64,000 nt of DNA from Verrucomicrobiia bacterium (lineage in GTDB: Bacteria; Verrucomicrobiota; Verrucomicrobiia; JADLBR01; JAIBCM01), in NCBI GenBank assembly GCA_019694135.1, contig JAIBCM010000001.1, forward strand, positions 124,001-188,000, in the 5' to 3' direction. The notes below the pieces were generated by a model, which saw nothing but the letters and a program-made list of their open reading frames with translations, searched no databases and was not told the DNA's origin. This document shows, one piece after another, positions 53,558-62,054 of the stretch (within the stretch, counting starts at the first letter, position 1; each line of letters starts with the position of its first letter). The position numbers were made by a program, and so were the translations under genes.

Positions 53558-55819
53558 TTATTTAGGTCCAACAAATTTCCCTTTAATACCAGTCCCCATT
53601 ATAAAGCCAGTATTATTCAATGGAAGCACTAAATTGAAAAAGTTTTTGCCAGCTTTCGCAGTAGCATAAGCACCAATATCACGAGGTGAAACAATAACAC
53701 TAAGCGCTTTCTGTCCTTTAGGCAATTCGCCCAAATTCACTGCTTCAGTTCCGAAAGTAAACTGTTTGATATCGCTCTCAATCAAAGGAAAAGCTTCGAT
53801 CATTCTCTTCTTTCCTTGTTTTTTACTAATAATGAGGTGATGAACATGATTTACCAATCCAATACCCAACACCTTACTTTTCTTGGGAAGTTGAAATTGG
53901 GCCACCTCCGTGGTTTCAACAAAGAGCCGAATATTTCTTTTTTTCCCGCTAATATAAGCTGAAAATCCTTTTAATCGGCCGCTCGCTAAAAATTTTTCTT
54001 TCTTAGGAAGCTTGGGAAGGATAACGCTTGCTTGTTCCAAGCTCAAGTTGCTATTGACACTGCTGACTGTTAGCTTTTTACCCCTTTTAATGACTAAATC
54101 CGGTTTACCATCCTGATTCAAGTCGTTAGCCAAAATAATTCTGCCTTTAACTTTGCCATTGATAGTTTTAACCCTAGTCTGGTTAGTGTTATTCAAGTCT
54201 TGTGCAAGAATTTTAAGTTTATGCCCTTGTCGAATTAAAATATCGTTTTGCCCGTCATCATCATAATCAGAAAGCAAAGACACAAGGGGCGTAATATAAA
54301 GTTCCCGCTTGCTATCAATTTCCTGATCCGCTCGGTAAGCGATCCGGCTTCCATTGAAGTTTATTTGAAAATCGAAAACGTCTCCATTATTAACCAATTT
54401 ATCATTTAACCGCACCACTTCACTGCCTCCAATCGGAGCACGAAACAACTCAAAAGCATCATCCACTACTGCATCAGCGATAAAAACAACCTGACTGCTA
54501 TCGGGTGTAACCTCAAAACTCATCACCACATCGCCGCCCGCCACTAAACTTTGATTCAAACGGGCTGGAATACCTCCTGTAACGGGAACGCTAAAAATTT
54601 CCGTCTGATCATTAACCAAAGCATCAGCCAAATAAACCACTCTACTCCCATCGGGCGTTATTACCACATCGCCCGAACTCACATCTCCCCCCAGAACAAG
54701 ACTTTGATTTAATTTAACGGCCTCTCCTCCTTCTATAGGAACACTGAACAACTCAAAAACATCATTAACCAAAGCATCCGCCACATAAACCACCCTAGAA
54801 CCATCAGGCGTTATCAAATGATCAGAAACATTTCCATTCGCTACCAAAGGTGGATTTAATTTCTTAACCGTCCCCCCTTCTATCGAAACATGAAACAATT
54901 CAAAAACATTATTGATCAAAGCATCCGCGGTATAAACCACTTGCGATCCATCAGAAGTTACGTGAAAGCTTGAAACATTTCCTCCCACCACAAGACTACC
55001 ATTAAGTTGAGTTAATGTTCCACCTGTTATGGGCACACTAAAAAGTTTAACCTGCGGACCATTTTGATTTGAAGTGAATACCACTTCGTCATTAGGCGTA
55101 ATCTCAAACAAAGATGCGTTACCTAAAGGATCCAAAACTGTGGCGTTCCCTGCTGTTTCCGGTGTGACAGGTGAGCTAAACAGCCGAATATTTAATCCTG
55201 AAGTTGCCTGAAATACCACATGATTTCGACTAGGCGAAAGCTGATAACCAGGAAAAACATCATCTCCTGGTCCTAATGGCGCATTGAGCTTTAAATTATC
55301 AGCCGATGACCCATTAGCCGGCACACTAAAAAGTTCAAATTTCTCATCTATAGAAGCGTCAGCCAAATAAATAATATTATTCCCCGCAATTTGAAAATCG
55401 GTAACTGAACCGTTTAGCACCAAGTCCACATTGAGCTTTTTTATCGCTCCCCCTTCTACAGGAACACTAAATAACTCTACTCTATTCATTCCCGCTTTAG
55501 CGGCACGATAAACAACTAATTTTCCATCAGACGTGTTAGAAAATTGCTCTACACCTCCCATAGGAACCAATGGCTCGCTCAAAAACGTGCGATTCTGTCC
55601 ATTAGGCGAAATAGCAAATAAAGTTTCAAAATTATCCGGCGCAAAAATTCCGGAGTACATCACTCGATTACCAGTAGAATTGAAAAGAAATTGGGCATCC
55701 GTTACCCCAAAACTTCCATTAAAATCCTGACTTAATTTTAACGGTACCGACCAGGAAAGTTCTCCGTAAATTAACAAGCAAAATCCTAATAAAAATAAAC
55801 GAAAAAACTTCGCTTTCAT
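53558..55819 (-). CDS. Exported TolB-like propeller protein with FG-GAP/VGPK C-terminal module
   Basis: The start at 55819 follows a strong GGAGAG site; the product has 753 residues and a signal peptide (FFRLFLLGFCLLIYGELSWS). Residues about 35-500 hold about ten repeats of roughly 45 residues with cores such as ITPDGSRVVYVADALVNDVFE and LFSVPIEGG, giving a TolB/WD40-like propeller. Residues about 520-753 form an FG-GAP-like module (YDDDGQNDILIR; LNQDGKPDLVIKRGKKL) ending FVGPK. That module is shared with the two beta-helix proteins downstream in coordinate. Function is unknown; it is probably a surface adhesion or binding protein. Confidence 0.72.
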   Translation of the reverse strand: MKAKFFRLFLLGFCLLIYGELSWSVPLKLSQDFNGSFGVTDAQFLFNSTGNRVMYSGIFAPDNFETLFAISPNGQNRTFLSEPLVPMGGVEQFSNTSDGKLVVYRAAKAGMNRVELFSVPVEGGAIKKLNVDLVLNGSVTDFQIAGNNIIYLADASIDEKFELFSVPANGSSADNLKLNAPLGPGDDVFPGYQLSPSRNHVVFQATSGLNIRLFSSPVTPETAGNATVLDPLGNASLFEITPNDEVVFTSNQNGPQVKLFSVPITGGTLTQLNGSLVVGGNVSSFHVTSDGSQVVYTADALINNVFELFHVSIEGGTVKKLNPPLVANGNVSDHLITPDGSRVVYVADALVNDVFELFSVPIEGGEAVKLNQSLVLGGDVSSGDVVITPDGSRVVYLADALVNDQTEIFSVPVTGGIPARLNQSLVAGGDVVMSFEVTPDSSQVVFIADAVVDDAFELFRAPIGGSEVVRLNDKLVNNGDVFDFQINFNGSRIAYRADQEIDSKRELYITPLVSLLSDYDDDGQNDILIRQGHKLKILAQDLNNTNQTRVKTINGKVKGRIILANDLNQDGKPDLVIKRGKKLTVSSVNSNLSLEQASVILPKLPKKEKFLASGRLKGFSAYISGKKRNIRLFVETTEVAQFQLPKKSKVLGIGLVNHVHHLIISKKQGKKRMIEAFPLIESDIKQFTFGTEAVNLGELPKGQKALSVIVSPRDIGAYATAKAGKNFFNLVLPLNNTGFIMGTGIKGKFVGPK

Positions 55820-55982
55820 ATTCTCTCTCCTTTTCTCCCTTTTTATGGGACTATTCATTTTATCTATTATAACATTTTAATGTAACCCAACTTCAGCGTA
55901 CAGTAAATTGAAAAATTGGCATAATCTTCCGCAAGTAGCTGATAGGATAATGAATAAAACTCACCAATCCTTATCACTTATC

Positions 55983-56681
55983 TCATGATCCTGCTAACTC
56001 AGAAATATTAAAAATATTATCAAAATCCTCGCCGTCCAAAATTTGCTCCAGGAATGCTGGCAACAAAAGAGGAGGAGCTATTTCATAGCGCGCTTTCTGG
56101 ACTTTTAAAAACGTTTCTTGAGAAATCAAATTCAAGGATAAAAGTCGTCGCGCATAAGCCAACTGTACATCGCCTACATAATCACTCTTTTGTCGATTCA
56201 AAGTCCTAGGCAAAATTTCTAAATTCAAAATCTCATTACCAATTTCCGGTGCCACCGCAAAAGGAATCATATGATCCACTTCCGTTATCTCTCCTTGATA
56301 AAGCCCCTTCATGACTTTCGCAGAACCTCCTCGCCTAAGGGACTGAAGATTATTCGTCGATAAAAAAAGCCCCCATTCATTAGCTGCTGACCAATTGCGC
56401 AACAAGGACTCCTCAACTACAGTCGCTTTCACTTGCGGAGTATGATTGACCAACAAAGCTTGATCGATCACCTCCTTAGGAGAAATACCTTGTTGTTGCG
56501 CATACCACAACCAATACATCGCTTTATTAATTCTAGGATTGGCGCCTCGCTCACCCAAAGTAGACAACTTAGCGCTATCCGTTAAAACCGAAAGAATCAA
56601 AACCGGATCAGTCCGCTGAGCTGAAAAAGTTAAAATAACTTGAGAAATAAAAAATAAAACAACAAAAAAGAGACGAATCAT
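55983..56681 (-). CDS. Exported HNH-endonuclease-like protein
   Basis: A 232-residue protein with a signal peptide (LFFVVLFFISQVILTFSAQ). Residues about 133-167 read EVDHMIPFAVAPEIGNEILN followed by LEILPRTLNRQKSD. The DH, the NxxNLExLP-like stretch and the N-R-x-KSD end fit the beta-beta-alpha metal core of HNH nucleases. An exported HNH protein could degrade extracellular DNA or act as a nuclease effector. No partner gene is adjacent: a methyltransferase gene is divergent and a propeller gene lies downstream. Confidence 0.65.
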   Translation of the reverse strand: MIRLFFVVLFFISQVILTFSAQRTDPVLILSVLTDSAKLSTLGERGANPRINKAMYWLWYAQQQGISPKEVIDQALLVNHTPQVKATVVEESLLRNWSAANEWGLFLSTNNLQSLRRGGSAKVMKGLYQGEITEVDHMIPFAVAPEIGNEILNLEILPRTLNRQKSDYVGDVQLAYARRLLSLNLISQETFLKVQKARYEIAPPLLLPAFLEQILDGEDFDNIFNISELAGS

Positions 56682-56797
56682 AACTTAAAAGAAAGGATTA
56701 AAAAAAAAATGAAAACGTAGTTAAAAAATTCTCCTGATTATTTATTAAATAACATAAAATCCTTTAAAAAGCAATCCTTAATCCGCAATTAAGAAAA

Positions 56798-57712
56798 ATG
56801 AAAAAAAATTTTGAAAATTGGATATCTCCATCAATTTGGAAGCAATTTCAAAAAGAAAATACCACAGCACACCGCATTTTTTCCTCAGAACAAGGTTGGA
56901 TCGAACGATGGAACCAAGACCTTTTAATTTCCTATTATAAAACAGAGTTTTTAAAACAAATCATTCCTCAAATCAAACCCTGGACAGATCATCTGGCATT
57001 CTCTTATCAACGCCTCTGGAGTCGACGCTTAACCCAACAAGCCACTGAAAAAAACCTGTCTGAACTGATTCAAGGCGCCCCTCCTTCTAACTTTGTCACG
57101 ATCGTTAAAGAACGTGGCGTTTCTTTTCAAATCGATTTTCACGCCGGCTACTCACTCGGCCTCTTTCTGGATCAGCGCAACAATCGTAATTTCGTAAGAC
57201 AACAACAACCGAAAAAACTCCTCAACTGCTTTGCCTACACCGGCTCTTTTTCCGTTATGGCAGCTCTTGGTAATGGCGAAACATTAAGCATCGATCTCTC
57301 CCCAAAATCGATCCAACGCGCTAAAGAAAATTTTCGTTTAAATCAACTCGATCCTTCACATCACCGATTCTGGGGAGAAGACGTTCGCGACAGCTTGCTC
57401 AAACTTCAACGTCGAAAAGAAACTTTTGATATGATCATTTTAGATCCCCCTACCTTTTCGCGAGGAAAAAAAGGAAAAACATTTCAAGTCCAACACGATT
57501 TAAAATCACTGCTCCAAACCGCTTTGCCTTTGCTCCATTCTCCAGGTAAAATACTTATCTCTACTAACTGCAGTCGACTTACCCGGAAAAACCTTATTCA
57601 ACTTTGTCACACTACTTTAGCTGCTCGCACTTTTCAACTCTATCACGAGCCACTCCTGCCCGACATTCCAGAAGCAATGGCAGCTCAAACCGTTTGGCTA
57701 CTATTACAATAA
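56798..57712 (+). CDS. Class I SAM-dependent rRNA methyltransferase, RlmI-like
   Basis: A 304-residue protein. GYSLGLFLDQRNNRNFV and KKLLNCFAYTGSFSVMAALGNGETLSIDLS give the SAM-binding fold. DMIILDPPTFSRGKKGKTFQVQ is the DPPxF catalytic region of the RlmI/RlmK (m5C/m7G 23S rRNA) family. The N-terminal PUA domain of RlmI is absent, so the exact target is uncertain. It is convergent with the 698-residue gene at a 9-bp distance. Confidence 0.85.
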   Translation: MKKNFENWISPSIWKQFQKENTTAHRIFSSEQGWIERWNQDLLISYYKTEFLKQIIPQIKPWTDHLAFSYQRLWSRRLTQQATEKNLSELIQGAPPSNFVTIVKERGVSFQIDFHAGYSLGLFLDQRNNRNFVRQQQPKKLLNCFAYTGSFSVMAALGNGETLSIDLSPKSIQRAKENFRLNQLDPSHHRFWGEDVRDSLLKLQRRKETFDMIILDPPTFSRGKKGKTFQVQHDLKSLLQTALPLLHSPGKILISTNCSRLTRKNLIQLCHTTLAARTFQLYHEPLLPDIPEAMAAQTVWLLLQ

Positions 57713-57721
57713 AATTTTTAC

Positions 57722-59818
57722 TCACTTCGGACCAACTGGCTTACCAACTTTATTGGTTTTTGTGTTGATAGAAAATGAACCGATAAGAATTTCCTTTTTA
57801 GTTTTTGTAATCGGTCTAACCCCGCTCATCCCTAAAACTTTGTTCAAAGCAGTTACGGTGGGTCCTGAGCCAACTACGACCCCGTTGGTGGTAAGAGCTA
57901 CCTGAAAAGAAGTTGGGATGCTTTTACCTTTCTGAAAAACCAGCGTCCAATCAACACCATTAGTTGTAAAAGCGCCCACTATTTTACCAGGAAGTTTATT
58001 ACCCGTGAGAGGGATAGGAATTTCGATTGGGTTCACAAACGTTGGCCCCGTCAAAACAAAAACTTTTTTCTTTTTAGAGCTAATCAAATCCACTAAATTG
58101 TCCTGATTAAAATCACCACTAGCTCTCACTTTACCAGCTGTTTTAGGTAAAACGGCATCTACAACCAGATCAGAAATCTTCGTCGCATTAACTGCTACAG
58201 TATAAGCTCTCACAGTAGTTTTCTTACCTCCCGTTTTAAAAGCAACATAATTAGCGCTACCTACACGATTGGCAGCAAGCACTTTACCTTTTGCCGGAAT
58301 ATCCAACGTAACCTGATTAGTGATTGCATTGCTTACCACATTGATGAGAGTCAACGTCTTCTTGCGGAACACCAAAACGTCGGTCGTTCCATCATTAGCA
58401 AAATCGCCTGAATTATAAAAATCAGGAGCTGGTGGAATCACCGCAAATTCTGTGTTGGTCAACGAGAAAAGCACGGGCACCAGATTGCTGACAACAGCTG
58501 TCACAGAAAAAGTACCCAAAATATCGTTAGCAGTAAAAACGCCCGAATCTGCCACACCATTGGGATCCGTAGCCACATTGATATTTAATAGCCCTCCTGG
58601 AAACATGCCACTTGCTCCACCATTTGGAGCAGAAAAAGCGACATTAACTCCACTAATGTTTCTTCCCGTTTCGGTAACTCGAACTGCAAGATTATTGAAA
58701 TAAGCTGTGTTAGTTTTCGCACTTTGCGGTGTGGTGCCGGCTAGGGCCACAACGGCATAATCGGTTTCAACCGCACCTATATCCATGTTGCCACCAACAA
58801 ATCGAGAAAACCCGCGCTGATCACTCGGAAACAAAGCTGCATTGGTTCCTGCATCAATCGCGGGACTCCCTAAATCAGGCAACAAAGTAGGTGTTGGTCC
58901 TCCATTATTAGCCAGAGGCCTCAGAAAAGCATTCGTCACATTAATGAGGTCATTCGCAACAAATCCAACTGCACCATTCGTAACACCAATCAGATTAAAA
59001 CCTAAACTATTAATTGCAGCATCACTAATATCGGGAGTCAACATATCATCAGTTGCATTATTAATAACAATAGTGTGGCCAATATTTACAGCCCCACCAC
59101 CTGATTTTAAAATACCGCCAGCGCCTCCCATACCGGCCAAATTAGAAACCAGAGTACTGGATTCTATTTGTATTCCACCTGTGCCCAAATTAAAAATACA
59201 ACCTGCGCCACCACCGCCGCCACCAGCATCTCCTGCATTTTGAGTAAAAGTAGAGTTACTAACAAAGACACGGGCATTATCGTTATGAATGGCACCTCCA
59301 CCATTACCTTGAGCTGCATTGTTAACAAAGGTACAGCCGATTACGTTCAGAGTTCCGTTTAATAAATTGGCAATACCACCACCGAATTGCTCTGCAAAAT
59401 TAGCGGTAAATATAACATTAGAAACGGTTAATACTCCATTCAAATGCCGAATCGCTCCTCCAGAAGCTGATAGGGCCAAGCCTTGCGTCAATCTTAAATT
59501 GGAAATCACGTTAGTAGTGTCAAAAGCAATACTAAAGATTCGCCCATTCGTATTTCCATTAATAGTCAAGTTGTTAGCTCCCAGACCATTAATGGTTAGC
59601 GTCTTATCAATGACAATCTGTCCACTGGTTAAGGTTATCGTCTGGCCATTCAGCGTGTTGGTAAAAATAATATCATCGCCCGAAGCTGCCGCTGCAACTG
59701 TTGCGCGCAAACTTCCCACTCCACTATCAGCATTATTGAGAACCGTGAAAGTAGCCGATTGCAAATGAAAACTCAAAACCATTGTAACGCATACCGTCCA
59801 AAAAATTTTCCTATTCAT
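57722..59818 (-). CDS. Exported beta-helix protein with choice-of-anchor-Q and VGPK module (copy 1)
   Basis: A 698-residue protein with a signal peptide (FWTVCVTMVLSFHLQSA). Residues about 22-290 are a glycine/asparagine-rich right-handed beta helix of the Pmp/CSLREA type (LTVSNVIFTANFAEQFGGGI; GCTFVNNAAQGNGGGAI). A choice-of-anchor-Q motif follows (NNGGPTPTLLPDLGSPAIDA; GNMDIGAVETDY). Next is a Big_1/invasin-like Ig domain (about 355-465), then an FG-GAP-like module (about 470-698) ending GKPVGPK. It is a close tandem paralogue of the next gene. Probably surface-exposed; function unknown. Confidence 0.75.
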   Translation of the reverse strand: MNRKIFWTVCVTMVLSFHLQSATFTVLNNADSGVGSLRATVAAAASGDDIIFTNTLNGQTITLTSGQIVIDKTLTINGLGANNLTINGNTNGRIFSIAFDTTNVISNLRLTQGLALSASGGAIRHLNGVLTVSNVIFTANFAEQFGGGIANLLNGTLNVIGCTFVNNAAQGNGGGAIHNDNARVFVSNSTFTQNAGDAGGGGGGAGCIFNLGTGGIQIESSTLVSNLAGMGGAGGILKSGGGAVNIGHTIVINNATDDMLTPDISDAAINSLGFNLIGVTNGAVGFVANDLINVTNAFLRPLANNGGPTPTLLPDLGSPAIDAGTNAALFPSDQRGFSRFVGGNMDIGAVETDYAVVALAGTTPQSAKTNTAYFNNLAVRVTETGRNISGVNVAFSAPNGGASGMFPGGLLNINVATDPNGVADSGVFTANDILGTFSVTAVVSNLVPVLFSLTNTEFAVIPPAPDFYNSGDFANDGTTDVLVFRKKTLTLINVVSNAITNQVTLDIPAKGKVLAANRVGSANYVAFKTGGKKTTVRAYTVAVNATKISDLVVDAVLPKTAGKVRASGDFNQDNLVDLISSKKKKVFVLTGPTFVNPIEIPIPLTGNKLPGKIVGAFTTNGVDWTLVFQKGKSIPTSFQVALTTNGVVVGSGPTVTALNKVLGMSGVRPITKTKKEILIGSFSINTKTNKVGKPVGPK

Positions 59819-59923
59819 GGATAGAAGTTTGCTAATACTTCATTCAAATGCAATTTCTTTTTAAAAATCCATTCCACTCAAGCAATGAATGGTTTTTAAA
59901 CTACCTGATTATCAGTGCAGCTT

Positions 59924-61996
59924 TTATTTAGGCCCCACGGGCTTGCCAACTTTATTCGCTTTTGTATCAATCGTAAGACTGCCGACAATAATCGACTTTT
60001 TACCTTTAGTAATAGGCGTAGCACCACTCATACCACGAATTTTACCGGAAGCCGAAACAGCAACAGCATTAGTCACAGTCACGCCATTCGTCGAAATGGC
60101 TACCTCAAATGCCGCAGGCACGCCTTTGCCTTTTTGCAAGACCAACACCCAATTACTTCCGGTCGTGGTAAACGCCCCCACAACCTTACCAGGAAGTTTA
60201 TTGCCAGTGAGAGGAATAGGAATCTCGGTGGGATTTGCGAAAGTGGGACCGGTTAATACAAAAACTTTCTTCTTTTTTGAGGTAATCAGATCCACTGCGT
60301 TATCATGATTGAAATCGCCACTGGCTCTAACTTTACCCGCAGTTTTGGGTAGCGTTGTTCCAGCCACAACATCGCTAATTTTTACAATATTGGATGAAGC
60401 ACCATAGGCACTCACTGTGATTTTCTTACCCGCTTTGAAAGCAACGAAGTTAGCATTCCCTACTCGATTAGCAGCCGCTACTTTTCCTTTGCCAGGAACA
60501 TCCAGAGTTATTTGATTCGCAAGTTGATTACTAACAATATTGAGTAAAGTCAGCGTTTTTTTACGAAAAGCTAAAACATCAGTTGATCCATCATTTGCAA
60601 AATCACCTGAATTATAAGGACCCGAGGCCGGTGGAATCACCGCAAACTCTGTGTTGGTTAATGAGAAAAGTACTGTTGGTAGATTACTAACAACTGCAGT
60701 CGCAGAAAAAGCTCCTACAATTCCGTTAGCGGTAAAAATACCTGGATCAGCAACCCCACCCGCATCGGTTAAAGCATTAATATTAAGCAAGCCACCTGGA
60801 AAACTGCCGCTAGGACCACTATTAGGCGCAGAAAAAGCGACATCAATACCACTAAGATTTCTGCCGGCTTCGGTAACTCGGACAGCCAGATTATTAGCAT
60901 AAGCCGTGTTGGTTTGTGCGCTTTGAGGAGTTGTTCCGGCTAAAGCAACTGCAGCATAATCCGTTTCAACAGCACCAATGTCCATTGCAGTTCCTGATAA
61001 TCTTGGAAATTCGCGTTGATCCGTCGTAAATAGCGCAACATTAGTTCCCGCATCAATCGCAGGACTGCCTAAACCAGGCAGCAAAGTTGGTGTTGGACCT
61101 CCATTATCCGTAAGAGGACCAAGCAATGCATCAGCAACATTAATGAGATCATTTCCTACAAAACCAGCGGCACCATTAGTAATACCAATAAGGTTAAATC
61201 CCAAGCTATTGATGGCCGGGTGATTGATGTTGGGAGTAACCGAATCTGCTGTGTTATTGTCAATAACAATCGTATGACCAATATCCATGCCAGTTCCAGG
61301 CGAATTCAAAATAGCACCAGCGCCTCCGTTACCCGCTAAATTAGAAGAAAGCGTTGACGATTGCAGGCTCATAACAGCCCCACCACCAAATTGAAAAATA
61401 CCACCGGCTCCATTGGGTCCTGCAGTATTTTTAGTCAAGGTCGAGTTTTCTATCGTTAGTCGTGCAGTGTCATTATCAATGGCTGCCCCTCCTGCAGCCG
61501 CACATGTATTACTCACAAAAGTACACCCCATCACCCCTAAAATCCCCCCAGCCAAATTCGCTATACCACCGCCAAAAAGAGTCGCGGTGTTGCCTTCAAA
61601 AATAACGTTGGAAACTGTTAGGATACCGCTTGCATTCTGAATAGCCCCTCCTGAACCCACTACTGAACCGTTAGCTAATTTAACATTAGAAATAACATTC
61701 GTGCCATTAAGATCAAAAATTCGACCATTCATATTTCCATTAATCGTTAAATTGGTAGCACCCAATCCGTTTATGGTAAGGTTGGTGATTAAAATCTGGC
61801 CAGAAGTTAAAGTAATGGTTTGACCATTAAGAGTGTTAGTAAAAACAATAATATCACCAGAAGCTGCCGCTGCGATAGTATCACGCAAACTGCCCACACC
61901 AGCATCAGCATTATTCAACACAGTTAATGTTGCTGATTGAATAGTGAAATGAAAGAATAACGATAAAACGAATAAAAAACTAATTTTTATCTTCAT
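59924..61996 (-). CDS. Exported beta-helix protein with choice-of-anchor-Q and VGPK module (copy 2)
   Basis: A 690-residue protein with the same domain order as its neighbour and high similarity throughout. It shares TLTVLNNADAGVGSLRDTIA, NTLNGQTITLTSGQI, DFANDGSTDVLAFRKKTLTL and the ending NKVGKPVGPK. The signal peptide is KISFLFVLSLFFHFTIQSA. The two genes are 105 bp apart on the same strand. Differences cluster in the beta-helix part, as expected if that part contacts variable ligands. Confidence 0.75.
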   Translation of the reverse strand: MKIKISFLFVLSLFFHFTIQSATLTVLNNADAGVGSLRDTIAAAASGDIIVFTNTLNGQTITLTSGQILITNLTINGLGATNLTINGNMNGRIFDLNGTNVISNVKLANGSVVGSGGAIQNASGILTVSNVIFEGNTATLFGGGIANLAGGILGVMGCTFVSNTCAAAGGAAIDNDTARLTIENSTLTKNTAGPNGAGGIFQFGGGAVMSLQSSTLSSNLAGNGGAGAILNSPGTGMDIGHTIVIDNNTADSVTPNINHPAINSLGFNLIGITNGAAGFVGNDLINVADALLGPLTDNGGPTPTLLPGLGSPAIDAGTNVALFTTDQREFPRLSGTAMDIGAVETDYAAVALAGTTPQSAQTNTAYANNLAVRVTEAGRNLSGIDVAFSAPNSGPSGSFPGGLLNINALTDAGGVADPGIFTANGIVGAFSATAVVSNLPTVLFSLTNTEFAVIPPASGPYNSGDFANDGSTDVLAFRKKTLTLLNIVSNQLANQITLDVPGKGKVAAANRVGNANFVAFKAGKKITVSAYGASSNIVKISDVVAGTTLPKTAGKVRASGDFNHDNAVDLITSKKKKVFVLTGPTFANPTEIPIPLTGNKLPGKVVGAFTTTGSNWVLVLQKGKGVPAAFEVAISTNGVTVTNAVAVSASGKIRGMSGATPITKGKKSIIVGSLTIDTKANKVGKPVGPK

Positions 61997-62054
61997 ATGG
62001 ACAAAATGGACAAATTCGGCCTTAAATACAACAAAAATTTAGTGCTGTCTCAAA

